From the NCBI GenBank assembly GCA_013811855.1, contig JACCUL010000442.1:1-25146 (forward strand): 25,146 bases of DNA, given 5' to 3'. The stretch is from Acidimicrobiia bacterium (GTDB lineage Bacteria; Actinomycetota; Acidimicrobiia; Acidimicrobiales; Ilumatobacteraceae). Below, in pieces: positions 1-7,662 of the stretch; the stretch's first letter is position 1; the number at the start of each line of letters is the position of its first letter. Both the position numbers and the translations under genes were made by a program. Under the pieces are notes generated by a model. It saw nothing but the letters and a program-made list of their open reading frames with translations, had not been told where the DNA came from and searched no databases.

Positions 1-2
1 CG

Positions 3-584
3 GCGGCGACGTTCCACGCCATGACCGAGAGCACGGCGGAGGACTGGGCGATCATCGCCGGCCACGCCATGGCCCACTCGGCCGGGCTCGCCGACCGCGT
101 GCTCGACCACCTGCGCCTGCTGCGCGACGACTTCGGCGGCTTCGCCGTCGACCGTCTCGAGCACTGCGTGCAGACGGCGACGCGGGCGCACCGCGCCGGC
201 GAGGACGAGGAGTACGTGGTGTGCGCGCTGCTCCACGACATCGGCGACACGCTCGGCTCGTACAACCACGCCGACATCGCGGCGGCGATCCTCAAGCCGT
301 TCGTGTCGGCCGAGAACCACTGGATGGTCGAGCAGCACGCTGTCTTCCAGGGCTACTACTTCTTCCACCACCTCGGCCTCGACCGCGACGTGCGGGACCA
401 GCACCTCGGCCACCCGGCGTACGACCGCACGGCGGCGTTCTGCCACGAGTACGACCAGCCGGCGTTCGACCCCGGCTACCGCTCGGAGCCGTTCGAGTTC
501 TTCGCCCCCGCCGTCCGCCAGGTCCTCTCCCGCCCGAAGCGCAGCATCTACCTGCGCGACGCGGCGGACGAGAACCGTGGGTGA
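3..584 (+). CDS. HD-domain metal-dependent phosphohydrolase-like protein (5' end probably outside the window)
   Basis: An ATG at 21 opens a 187-residue frame, but the frame stays open to the window edge. The residues just before it (…TFHAM) continue smoothly into TESTAEDW, as in homologues I recall with a longer N-terminus, so I treat the gene as partial at the 5' end. Numbering from the ATG at 21, the HD signature is visible as LEHCVQTATRA (H48), ALLHDIGD (H72, D73), NHAD (H83) and EQHAVFQGYYF (H106), which together would form a metal site. HD proteins of this type are usually phosphohydrolases, and related HD proteins include mixed-valence di-iron oxygenases. The substrate cannot be read from the sequence. 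It ends 65 bases before the intradiol dioxygenase and may be co-transcribed with it. The family call is firm; the function is open. Confidence 0.85.
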   Translation, partial: AATFHAMTESTAEDWAIIAGHAMAHSAGLADRVLDHLRLLRDDFGGFAVDRLEHCVQTATRAHRAGEDEEYVVCALLHDIGDTLGSYNHADIAAAILKPFVSAENHWMVEQHAVFQGYYFFHHLGLDRDVRDQHLGHPAYDRTAAFCHEYDQPAFDPGYRSEPFEFFAPAVRQVLSRPKRSIYLRDAADENRG

Positions 585-649
585 GAAACCGGTGTGACCA
601 GGATCGGAGGCGCGGCGAAGCCACACGACCCGTGCGTAGCTTCGCCGCG

Positions 650-1516
650 GTGTCCGACCAGCTCCATCACGACATCTTCGACCGCGGCCTGACGTTCGAC
701 CTGGCCACAATCGTCGACCGCCGGCGCGTGCTCGCGCTCGGCGCCGGCGTGCTCACCACCATCGCGATTGCCGCCTGCGGCGACGACGACGGAGCCGACA
801 CCTCGACCGGCGCCGACCCGGTCGCCACGAGCGACTCGGCGTCGGGCACGACGACGGGCACGACCGGCGGCACCGTCGACGAGATGAGCTGCATGGTCAT
901 TCCCGAGGAGACAGCCGGCCCGTACCCGGGCGACGGTTCCAACGGCGTCGACGTCCTCACCGAGAGCGGCGTCGTGCGCGGCGACATCCGCTCCAGCTTC
1001 GGTTCGTCGACGTCCGCCGCCGAGGGCGTGCCGCTGATCGTCTCGCTGAGCGTCGTCGACTCGGCCGACGGCTGCGCGCCGTTGGCGGGCGCCGCCGTGT
1101 ACCTGTGGCACTGCGACCGAGAAGGCCGCTACTCGATGTACTCCGCGGGTGTGGAGAACGAGAACTATCTGCGCGGCGTCCAGGAGACCGCCGCCGACGG
1201 CACGGTGTCCTTCACGAGCATCTACCCGGGCTGCTACCCGGGCCGGTGGCCGCACATCCACTTCGAGGTGTACGAGAGCGTCGACGACATCACGAGCGCG
1301 ACCAACGCCATCGCCACCTCCCAGCTCGCCTTCCCGGAGGACGTCTGCGCCGTCGTCTACACCGAGGAGGGCTACGAGGGCAGCGTCGGCAACCTCAGCC
1401 AGATCTCCCTCGACCGGGACAACGTGTTCTCCGACGACGGGGCCGCGCAGCAGTTGGCGACCCTCACCGGTGCCGCCGCCGACGGCTACACCGCCACCCT
1501 GACCATCGTTGTCTGA
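650..1516 (+). CDS. Exported intradiol ring-cleavage dioxygenase-like lipoprotein
   Basis: I place the start at GTG 650, giving 288 residues; GTG 632 is an alternative six codons upstream. The N-terminus has a twin-arginine stretch (DRRRVLAL, residues 23-30), a hydrophobic segment and a lipobox ending at C43 (IAIAAC). A Ser/Thr/Gly/Asp-rich linker follows (44-78), so the protein is probably a Tat-exported lipoprotein. The catalytic domain spans roughly 80-280. It shows the family pattern ETAGPYPG (87-94), WHCDREGRYSMY with a candidate iron-ligand Tyr161, and YPGCYPGRWPHIHFEV supplying Tyr196, His202 and His204. These match the Tyr-Tyr-His-His Fe(III) ligand set of catechol/protocatechuate dioxygenases. 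Cell-surface members are common in actinobacteria, but their natural aromatic substrate is mostly unknown. No other aromatic-catabolism gene lies nearby. Confidence 0.9.
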   Translation: MSDQLHHDIFDRGLTFDLATIVDRRRVLALGAGVLTTIAIAACGDDDGADTSTGADPVATSDSASGTTTGTTGGTVDEMSCMVIPEETAGPYPGDGSNGVDVLTESGVVRGDIRSSFGSSTSAAEGVPLIVSLSVVDSADGCAPLAGAAVYLWHCDREGRYSMYSAGVENENYLRGVQETAADGTVSFTSIYPGCYPGRWPHIHFEVYESVDDITSATNAIATSQLAFPEDVCAVVYTEEGYEGSVGNLSQISLDRDNVFSDDGAAQQLATLTGAAADGYTATLTIVV

Positions 1517-1524
1517 CAGGACGC

Positions 1525-2063
1525 ATGCGTACTGTGCAAGCCATGGCCCAGCTCGTCCGCGCCGCCGACTGCCATGCCTCCGACGACCTCGCCGACTGGC
1601 GGTTCCTGCTCGATCGCGTCGAGGCGCTCTTCCGGGCCGGATCGTTCGACGGCGCGGCACGCTTCGCCGTCGCCGTGGCCGCCGAGCAGGCCGGGCACCA
1701 TCCCGACGTCGACATCAGATCCGGACGAGGCACCGTGACCGAGAACGACACCGTGATGGCGGCGACGATCTCGTCGCTCGCCGCCGACGGCGGGCTGTCC
1801 AGCGAGCCGCTGGTGTCGATGGACCTCGAGGGCGGCGCCTCAACCCGCGGTTCTGGTTCCAGCAGATGGACGAGCCGCGCCCGCGGCGCAACCGCATCCA
1901 CGTGGACGTGACGGTGCCCCACGACATCGCCGAGGACCGCGTCGCCGCCGCGCTGGCCGCCGGCGGCACGTTGGTCAGCGACCGCCGGGCCTGCGCCTTC
2001 TGGATCCTCGCCGACCCCGAGGGCAACGAAGTCTGCATCTGCACCTGGCAGGACCGCGGCTGA
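1525..2063 (+). pseudogene. Frame-disrupted 4a-hydroxytetrahydrobiopterin dehydratase / VOC-domain fusion
   Basis: The frame opening at ATG 1525 (ATG 1543 is an alternative) lies nine bases after the dioxygenase stop. It encodes a pterin-4a-carbinolamine dehydratase-like domain: DWRFLLDRVEALF, then AGHHPDVDI (the HHPDV active-site motif), then TENDTVMAATISSLA. The similarity stops at about base 1800-1835. The next frame then carries the C-terminal half of a glyoxalase/VOC domain (RFWFQQMDEPRPRRNRIHVD, then ILADPEGNEVCICTW) to the TGA at 2061-2063. Intact actinobacterial homologues, as I remember them, join these two parts in one frame with about 25-35 more residues between them. The first VOC strands are therefore missing as well as the frame being shifted. 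Either the gene has suffered an internal deletion or the assembly has an error here. The upstream half could still make a free dehydratase. Confidence 0.75.
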
Positions 2064-2107
2064 GGCCGGCGGCGGCCGGCGCTGGCCGTTCCCTCGGCGC
2101 CCCGTCG

Positions 2108-3286
2108 TCAGGCGCCGTCCTTGGCGGCCAGTTCGGCCTGGTGCTTGGCGACCATCTCCTCGACGGCCTTCATGTTGCGCTCGGCCAGGTGGGGCCGCTC
2201 GGCGCGGGCCCGGTCCTTGGCGGCGAGCGTGCTGGTCGACTGGCCCTGGAACTGGGGGAAGACGCGCTGGGCGATGAGCTCGTAGCTGCGCCTCGTGGCT
2301 TCGGGGTTGGCCCACTCGTGGCAGAGCGTCATGTAGCAGCCGAAGCCGCCGGACTGCTTCTGCAACCGTTCGATCTGCTCGCAGGCCATGTCGGCGGTGC
2401 CGATCGACCCGAGACCCGAGCCGTTGACGAACTCGACCATCTCCTTGGCCGCGTCGGCCGCGCCGACGTCCATCTGCGGGAACGCCGCAGTGTGCTGGAA
2501 GTAGTCGAACCATTGGCGGATGCCGTACTCGACGTCCCGGTGGGCCTGCTCCTCGGTCTCGGCGATGTGCATCAGCCCGACCAGCCGCCACTGGCTGCGG
2601 TCGGCGCTCGTGCCGAACGTGGCCGCCCGCTCCTCCATCACGTCCCAGTGCAGCCCGAGCACGTCGAACCCCTCGGACTGGGTGGCGCCGATCGAGAGCA
2701 GCCCGACGCCGTGCTTGCCGGCCAGACGGGGCCCAGTCGGCGAGGCCACGGCCGGGACGGCGACGTCGAACAGCGGGTCGGAAAACGGGCGAAGGTGCAG
2801 CCGGGCGTCGACGAGGTTCCACATCTTCGTCTGGCTCGACACCGGATCGGGCGTGGTGAGGAGCTTCATGATGACGTCCAGTCCCTCCTCGAGCAGCGGG
2901 CGGGTCTCGGTCGGATCGAGGCCGAGCATGATGGCGTCGGTCGGCAGCGACCCGGGCCCGACGCCGAGCATGAACCGCCCTCTCGTCAGGTGGTCGAGCA
3001 GCACCGCCCGCTCGGCGACCATGTACGGGTTGTGGTAGGCCACGCTGATCACGCCGGTGCCGAGCTTGATGTGCCGGGTGCGCTCGGCGGCGGCGGCGAT
3101 GAAGATCTCGGGCGAGGCGATGATCTCCGTGCCGGCCGAGTGGTGCTCGCCGATCCAGGCCTCGTCCCAGCCGAGGCGGTCGAGGTGCTGGATCAGCTCG
3201 AGGTCCCGTTCGATCGCCAGGGTCGGGTTCTCCCCGGCCTGGTGGAACGGCGCCATGAAGATGCCGAAGCGCAACCGGTCTGACAT
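2108..3286 (-). CDS. LLM-class flavin-dependent oxidoreductase (limonene-monooxygenase-like)
   Basis: The start is ATG at 3286 (MSDRLRFGIFMAP), with GGGGG about six bases upstream on the minus strand. The open frame runs further upstream but loses family similarity. The product is 392 residues. Bacterial-luciferase-fold motifs are clear: LRFGIFMAPFH at the first strand, DEAWIGEHHS, IKLGTGVISVAYHNPYMVAE and RFMLGVGPGSLPTDAIMLG. This subgroup resembles limonene 1,2-monooxygenase and alkanal monooxygenase-like proteins, which use reduced FMN or F420. Cofactor and substrate cannot be settled from sequence alone. It is cytoplasmic, with no signal or membrane segment. It is divergently transcribed from the YjbR-family gene, sharing the 98-base gap 3287-3384. 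Confidence 0.9.
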   Translation of the reverse strand: MSDRLRFGIFMAPFHQAGENPTLAIERDLELIQHLDRLGWDEAWIGEHHSAGTEIIASPEIFIAAAAERTRHIKLGTGVISVAYHNPYMVAERAVLLDHLTRGRFMLGVGPGSLPTDAIMLGLDPTETRPLLEEGLDVIMKLLTTPDPVSSQTKMWNLVDARLHLRPFSDPLFDVAVPAVASPTGPRLAGKHGVGLLSIGATQSEGFDVLGLHWDVMEERAATFGTSADRSQWRLVGLMHIAETEEQAHRDVEYGIRQWFDYFQHTAAFPQMDVGAADAAKEMVEFVNGSGLGSIGTADMACEQIERLQKQSGGFGCYMTLCHEWANPEATRRSYELIAQRVFPQFQGQSTSTLAAKDRARAERPHLAERNMKAVEEMVAKHQAELAAKDGA

Positions 3287-3384
3287 GTCGTACCCCCAGA
3301 GGTGTCGGCGGTTTCCCGCGACCCACATCATGGTGCGCCGCCGCGCCCGTCGAATCACCGGGGCCACCGTGGGAGGATCGCCTG

Positions 3385-3726
3385 ATGGTGACCATCGAGG
3401 ACGCCCGGGCGATCGCCGTCGTCCTGCCCCGGAGCTACGAGGCGCTGGTGCGCGATCGCGTCAAGTTCCGCGTCGGGCGTCTCGTGTACCTGGCGTTCTC
3501 ACGGGACGAGACGATGATGGGCTTCGCCTTTCCGAAGGAGGAGCGTGAGGCACTGGTGGCGTCGGACCCCGACTCGTTCCTCATGCCCAAGCCGTCGGAC
3601 ATGCGCTACCACTGGGTGATCGTGCGCCTCGAGCGGATCGATCGCACCGAACTGCGCGAGCTGATCGAGGACGCCTGGCGGATGGTCGTCCCAAAGCGCC
3701 TCGCCGCCGAGCACCTCGGCGACTGA
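3385..3726 (+). CDS. MmcQ/YjbR-family protein
   Basis: This is a complete 113-residue gene starting at ATG 3385. It matches the small MmcQ/YjbR fold: an N-terminal helix (TIEDARAIAVVLPRSYEAL), a central sheet with VKFRVGRLVYLAFS and MGFAFPKEEREAL, then YHWVIVRLERID and a final helix ELRELIEDAWRMVVPKRLA. The family has a CyaY-like fold and is loosely described as DNA-binding, but no precise role is established. The gene is divergent from the luciferase-like monooxygenase and convergent with the DUF4349 lipoprotein, whose stop lies 34 bases downstream. Confidence 0.85.
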   Translation: MVTIEDARAIAVVLPRSYEALVRDRVKFRVGRLVYLAFSRDETMMGFAFPKEEREALVASDPDSFLMPKPSDMRYHWVIVRLERIDRTELRELIEDAWRMVVPKRLAAEHLGD

Positions 3727-3760
3727 GCCGCCGTGTGGTCGGTCAGCTGACGGCCCGCAC

Positions 3761-4816
3761 TCAGTCCTGCGGATCGCTGGTCGCTCCGACCGGCTCGCCG
3801 CGCGCCTCGGAGACGACCGGCGGTGCGGGGCGCGGCGGCCGTCCGAGCAGTTTCCGGCGGACCCACAGCGCCACGGCGCCGAGCACGATCGCCGTGAACA
3901 CGAACGGTGCGCTCACCGCGAGCACGATGACGACCGAGAACAGTGCGCCGATGAAGACGCTCCAGCCGTCGGCCAGCGCCTCGACGACGCCGGGGCGTCG
4001 CGCCTCGACCTCGCCACGAATGGGCGTGATGACGCGGACCGGGGCTTCGGTCACTCCGACGGTCAGGGTCGACATCGCCACCCGATCCTCCAGGTTGCGC
4101 TGGGACGCCAGCATCTCCTCGAGTCGGGTCTCGCGGCTCGTCAGCTCGCTCTCCAGGAACACGAGGTCCTCGAGATCCTCGGCCGAGGCGACGAGCTCGC
4201 GCACGCGGGAGATGCTGGCCCGCTCGTTGGCGATGCCGATGTCCAGGTCGGCGAGCCGCTCGCCGACGTCCTCGGCGAACTGGTCGAAGGACGTGACCGT
4301 GCCCAGCCCCTCGAGCTCGTCGAGCACGGCATCGAGCTCGTCCGGTGGGACCTCGGCGACGATCGTCGCCCGCTCCCGCTCTCGCGACGCTCTCGGTCGA
4401 TCGTCCTGCGGGCCGTAATCGATGTCGGCCATCGCCACCCGCCCACCGTGACGGTTGACGGCGCGCGTGATCGAGTCGACGGCGACCCGGACGTCCTCGA
4501 CGGTCAGGGTCGTCTGCGCCTCGATGGCCAGCGTCGCACCGTCGTCGGCGGCGACGACGTCGACGTCGGATCCGGCGTCGGGCTCCTCGGCCGAGCCCCC
4601 CCGGGCGCTCGTCGTCGTGCCCGGCGTCGCGAAGCTGCTGTCGCCGTCGCTGCGGCCGCCGCCCACGGTGCCCGCCGACGCCTCCATCGTCTCCCCGGTG
4701 GCCGCGCTGTCGCCGCTGTCGTCGTCGCTGGCGCAGGCGCCGAGCACGAGCACCGTGGCGGCCAGTGTGAGACCGAGCGCCGTCGAGCGACGACGCGAGT
4801 GTGGTGAGCTCCCCAT
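3761..4816 (-). CDS. DUF4349-domain lipoprotein
   Basis: The product is 351 residues from ATG 4816. The N-terminus is a lipoprotein signal (positively charged start, hydrophobic core, VLGAC with the lipidated Cys at 28). A low-complexity Ser/Asp/Gly linker runs to about residue 85. The DUF4349 region (about 90-320) opens with TLAIEAQTTLTVEDV and has the typical variable-loop-plus-helices layout. A charged heptad-like stretch at about 183-243 (RLADLDIGIANERASI, LESELTSRETRLEEM) predicts a coiled coil. One strong membrane span follows at about 286-320, with a short basic tail inside. The family is a predicted envelope protein of unknown function, possibly a stress or secretion sensor. It stands alone on the minus strand. 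Confidence 0.88.
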   Translation of the reverse strand: MGSSPHSRRRSTALGLTLAATVLVLGACASDDDSGDSAATGETMEASAGTVGGGRSDGDSSFATPGTTTSARGGSAEEPDAGSDVDVVAADDGATLAIEAQTTLTVEDVRVAVDSITRAVNRHGGRVAMADIDYGPQDDRPRASRERERATIVAEVPPDELDAVLDELEGLGTVTSFDQFAEDVGERLADLDIGIANERASISRVRELVASAEDLEDLVFLESELTSRETRLEEMLASQRNLEDRVAMSTLTVGVTEAPVRVITPIRGEVEARRPGVVEALADGWSVFIGALFSVVIVLAVSAPFVFTAIVLGAVALWVRRKLLGRPPRPAPPVVSEARGEPVGATSDPQD

Positions 4817-4860
4817 GCCCGTTGGACGTGGCGTCGGCGGGTTCGGTTCCCGTAGCTGTG

Positions 4861-5187
4861 TCAGCGCACGGCGGGGCGGCGCCGGCGCCGGACCGGATCG
4901 TCCATTGCCACAGGGAGGTCACCGAGGTCCACGTAGGCGAACGTCCGCGGCGGTGGCGGCTCCGGTTCCGGCGCATGGAGCGCAGCGGCCACGAAACGAG
5001 GGAGCAGCTCGTCGTGAGCGGCGACGACGTCCGGACGATCGACGGCTCCGCTCCACTGCGTCACCCACAGCATCAGGTCGCGCATCTCAGCGGTCATCCG
5101 CCGCCGGCACGATGCCGAGCACCACGACCTCGAACGCAGCCAGCGGCGCCTGCCCGAGAACTCGCCCTCGCAGTACGCACAGCGCAC
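4861..5187 (-). CDS. Small zinc-finger-like hypothetical protein
   Basis: This is a 108-residue frame from ATG 5187. It begins MRCAYCEGEF and continues to SWCSASCRRRM, giving a CxxC…CxxxC set (C3, C6, then two cysteines near 23-27) that could bind zinc. A helical middle (DLMLWVTQWSGAVDRPDV) and a proline-rich, basic tail follow. I do not recognise a named family, so the function is unknown. The cysteine spacing and the hydrophobic/charged pattern argue for a real gene. The long plus-strand frames across the same bases are arginine-rich shadows. The gene lies 44 bases upstream of the DUF4349 lipoprotein on the same strand. Confidence 0.6.
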   Translation of the reverse strand: MRCAYCEGEFSGRRRWLRSRSWCSASCRRRMTAEMRDLMLWVTQWSGAVDRPDVVAAHDELLPRFVAAALHAPEPEPPPPRTFAYVDLGDLPVAMDDPVRRRRRPAVR

Positions 5188-5304
5188 GGCTCGACGTTAC
5201 GCCGTCGGCGACGTTCGCGGGACCCGACGACCGGTACGTTCCCGAGCCGCGGCGCCGGCGACGCGCGCCGGGCGAGCGATGTCGCTCGTGGACCTAGAGA
5301 TCGG

Positions 5305-6204
5305 TCAGTGACCAGCGATCTCTCGAGTGTGGTCCTCCCGGTCGGTGCGAATCAGCAACGCGATCCAACTCCGGAAAGGAGACCATCGCTCGGCGATGGT
5401 GGCGAGCTCGTCGACATCGACCCGAGGCAGGCCGTACAGCTGCGTCATCGAGTCGTGGAGCCGTCGCTCGACGGTCGGGAACACGTCCGGGGCACCGGCG
5501 CCGCGGATGAGGATCAACGACGAGGAGAACGGCCCGATCCCTGGGATCTGCTCGAGTGATGCAAATGCCTCCTCGGCACTGACTGACCGCAACCGGTCGC
5601 CGTCGAGCACACCGTCGAGGGCGGCGCGCGCCACGCCGTGTAGGCGCTCGACCTTGGTCTCGTTGAGACCTTCGATCCGGTCGAGTCGCAAGAGGACGTC
5701 CGGCGCGGGGAAGGCGAACACGGTTGATCCGTCGAGCGTGAACGGGGTGCCGTGCACCTCGGCGAGACGGGCTTTGACGTTGGCGGCTTGGGCGATGCGG
5801 AGCCGCTGTCCGATGATCGCCCAGGCGGCGGCCTCGTACGGGGAGTTGAAGCCGACCGGGCGAAGCCCGGGGTACGCCGCCTGGAGACGGCCGGCGATGG
5901 GGTCCCTCTCGCAGACGGCGGCGAAGCCCGCACCGTCGACGTCGAGCGAGAGGATGCGGGCCACCTGCCGGCGCACCGACGGCACGGGCGCGTCGCCCTC
6001 GACGCGCCCGACGATCGCACCCGAGGCCCGCTGGCGAACGACCACGCCCACCGGCTCCCACCCGCCCTCGACGGGGAATGCCAATCGCAACGCGGTGTCG
6101 TCGCTGCCGCCTGCGTACTCAGCGGGGGCGAAGCCCTCGAGGAAGCGAACGCTCGCGGCGAGCGAGAACGACCCGCTCGGTCTCAGCGCGATGGTGTGCG
6201 TCAC
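5305..6204 (-). CDS. AlkA-type (HhH-GPD) DNA-3-methyladenine glycosylase-like protein
   Basis: I place the start at GTG 6204 (299 residues), just after the upstream stop at 6221; the longer open frame is arginine/serine-rich shadow. The N-terminal AlkA-like sheet domain spans about 1-110. It is followed by NSPYEAAAWAIIGQRL (the family's P-(Y/F)-E-x-(L/A)-x-x-x-I-x-x-Q-Q element) and helical repeats. The helix-hairpin-helix is SLEQIPGIGPFSSSLILIRG (217-235). Base-excision enzymes of this family remove alkylated bases. One oddity is that AlkA has its catalytic Asp in DVFLPDD; here the matching stretch is DVFPTVE, so Glu246 sits where Asp238 of E. coli AlkA would be. Actinobacterial relatives I recall also carry Glu nearby, so this may be a subfamily trait. 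It is the last gene of a four-gene minus-strand cluster. Confidence 0.82.
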   Translation of the reverse strand: MTHTIALRPSGSFSLAASVRFLEGFAPAEYAGGSDDTALRLAFPVEGGWEPVGVVVRQRASGAIVGRVEGDAPVPSVRRQVARILSLDVDGAGFAAVCERDPIAGRLQAAYPGLRPVGFNSPYEAAAWAIIGQRLRIAQAANVKARLAEVHGTPFTLDGSTVFAFPAPDVLLRLDRIEGLNETKVERLHGVARAALDGVLDGDRLRSVSAEEAFASLEQIPGIGPFSSSLILIRGAGAPDVFPTVERRLHDSMTQLYGLPRVDVDELATIAERWSPFRSWIALLIRTDREDHTREIAGH

Positions 6205-6220
6205 GCGAGCGTGCGACGTG

Positions 6221-6841
6221 TCAGGAACCGTGGTCGTCGATCTGGCGCTTCTCGGCGGCGAGGCGAGCGAGTTGCTCGAGCACCTCGGCCGCCGGATACA
6301 TCGTGCCGGGCTCCAGTCCGGGAGGAGCAGGGCGAGCCGGCACGACGACATCGTCGCCAGGTCGCTCCTCGTCGTGGAGCCACAATCCGACGAAGTAGAG
6401 CGCCGGCACCTGCAGGATGCGTTCGTCGATCTGGGCGCGATCGGACTCGTCGGTGTCGGCATCCGCGCGTCGAGGCGAGCTGTCGGCGGCCTCGGCGAGG
6501 CCGGCGACGAACGGCCCGTAGTTCATCGACCGCACCGTCGGGCCGTCATCGTCGTCGCCGCTGTCGGCCATGGCGACGGGGCTCGCCCCAACGTTGACCA
6601 GCGTGCGCCAGCCGACCTGTCGTGCGGACTCCAGCCCGGAGCCGTCGGCGATGCGGTCGAGCCCGATGTCGTACAACGGCCTCGGTGTCTGCACGTCGAC
6701 ATCGCCGGCCGCGCCGCCGACATCCGCACGGGCGACCGCACCCTGAGCCGTGGTTCCCATCCGCGCCGGCAGCAGCTCGTCAGCAGCCCGCCGGACGGCG
6801 TCGATCAGTCCGTCCGGGGGTTGCGCAGCATTCGTCACCAT
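6221..6841 (-). CDS. Hypothetical protein linked to the papain-like protease
   Basis: The product is 206 residues from ATG 6841, preceded by a good ribosome site (AGGAGA) on the minus strand. The gene starts eight bases after the protease stop, so the two are almost certainly co-transcribed and may be translationally coupled. I do not recognise a family. There is no signal peptide. The middle contains GLDRIADGSGLESARQVGWR and LVNVGASPVAMAD, an Asp-rich patch (SGDDDDGPT), and then a helical tail ending AAEVLEQLARLAAEKRQI. This composition suggests a soluble, partly disordered protein. Position suggests it acts with the protease, as substrate, inhibitor or adaptor, but that is inference only. 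Confidence 0.75.
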   Translation of the reverse strand: MVTNAAQPPDGLIDAVRRAADELLPARMGTTAQGAVARADVGGAAGDVDVQTPRPLYDIGLDRIADGSGLESARQVGWRTLVNVGASPVAMADSGDDDDGPTVRSMNYGPFVAGLAEAADSSPRRADADTDESDRAQIDERILQVPALYFVGLWLHDEERPGDDVVVPARPAPPGLEPGTMYPAAEVLEQLARLAAEKRQIDDHGS

Positions 6842-6849
6842 GGCTTCTC

Positions 6850-7650
6850 CTACATCGTGAAGTGGATTTCGTCGACCGAACCGGTGGTCTGATACGCGGT
6901 CGTGAGCGTGGTCAACAGCAGGTCCGACGGCCCGAACGCCGGATCGTCGACGGCAACCCACGTCGTGCTGCCCGTCAGGTACCCGACGACGGCCAGGAAG
7001 TGCCCGCCGCCCCCGGACCACTGGATGCGCACCGTGACCGGACGAGCGGCGTCGATCTCGGGTTGCAGGTCGCCGAAGCTCGGTGCGCCCGTCCGCCACG
7101 ACGCGAGATGTCCGGCCGTTTGCAGTGCCGCGACGAGGGCGTTGGGAACATTGCATGGACCCGCCGCGCCCATGCCACAGCAGTCTGTTCTGCTCAGCAG
7201 CGTGTTCGCGAACCCGCATTGGGTCAGGTTGTCGCCGTAGTAGTTGGCCACGGAGACCGTCGTCGCCGACCAGCACCAGTTCGATTGCTGTTGCGGCTGC
7301 ATGCCGATCGGCAGCCGCACCCACGCCAGCTCGGGATGCTGCGTGACGACCGGAGCATCTTCGACCAGGACGATGTCGGTCACGATGTTGAGGGGCTCCG
7401 CCCAGTCCACGGTCACCACAAACGTCACCCCGTGGTTCGGATCGCTCGGTGGTCCGTGCGGCGCGACGTTGCGGACAGTGATGTTTGCCGCTCCGACGAA
7501 GCGAGGGCTCGTCTGTGGGCTCCCGGGATCTTCGCTCCACTCGGCTGCTGCGACGTGAACGGTCGAATCTGCGTTGATCGCATCCCAGTTGAAGTTGAGC
7601 ACGGCTCGACCATTGACCGAGCGCCAGTACTCACGCACCGCACGCGACAT
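6850..7650 (-). CDS. Papain-like cysteine protease with an N-terminal duplicated domain
   Basis: The start is ATG 7650, set by GGAGG five bases upstream; a GTG two codons earlier is less well placed. The 266-residue product has two parts. Residues 1-100 form a predicted beta-rich domain that recurs as a separate protein in the next gene upstream. Residues 101-266 form a papain-like (AvrRpt2/C39-like) peptidase: MQPQQQSNWCWSATTVSVANYY gives the oxyanion-hole Gln and nucleophile Cys126, WSGGGGHFLAVVGY gives His217, and WVAVDDPAFG gives the Asp (235/236). The region also has a cysteine cluster (C145, C157, C158, C166) that may form disulfides. No signal peptide is visible, so the site of action is uncertain. 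The N-terminal domain could be an inhibitory propeptide or a targeting module. The protease fold and catalytic triad are clear; the role is not. Confidence 0.88.
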   Translation of the reverse strand: MSRAVREYWRSVNGRAVLNFNWDAINADSTVHVAAAEWSEDPGSPQTSPRFVGAANITVRNVAPHGPPSDPNHGVTFVVTVDWAEPLNIVTDIVLVEDAPVVTQHPELAWVRLPIGMQPQQQSNWCWSATTVSVANYYGDNLTQCGFANTLLSRTDCCGMGAAGPCNVPNALVAALQTAGHLASWRTGAPSFGDLQPEIDAARPVTVRIQWSGGGGHFLAVVGYLTGSTTWVAVDDPAFGPSDLLLTTLTTAYQTTGSVDEIHFTM

Positions 7651-7662
7651 GACCACCTCCGA

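Noticed and set aside
1464..3395. 643-codon minus-strand open frame
   Set aside because: Arginine/proline-rich shadow crossing the dehydratase fusion and the luciferase-like gene; no family motif.
4455..5297. Plus-strand frame across the DUF4349 gene and the zinc-finger-like gene
   Set aside because: Low-complexity Ser/Arg translation without resemblance to a family; the minus-strand genes explain the coding signal.
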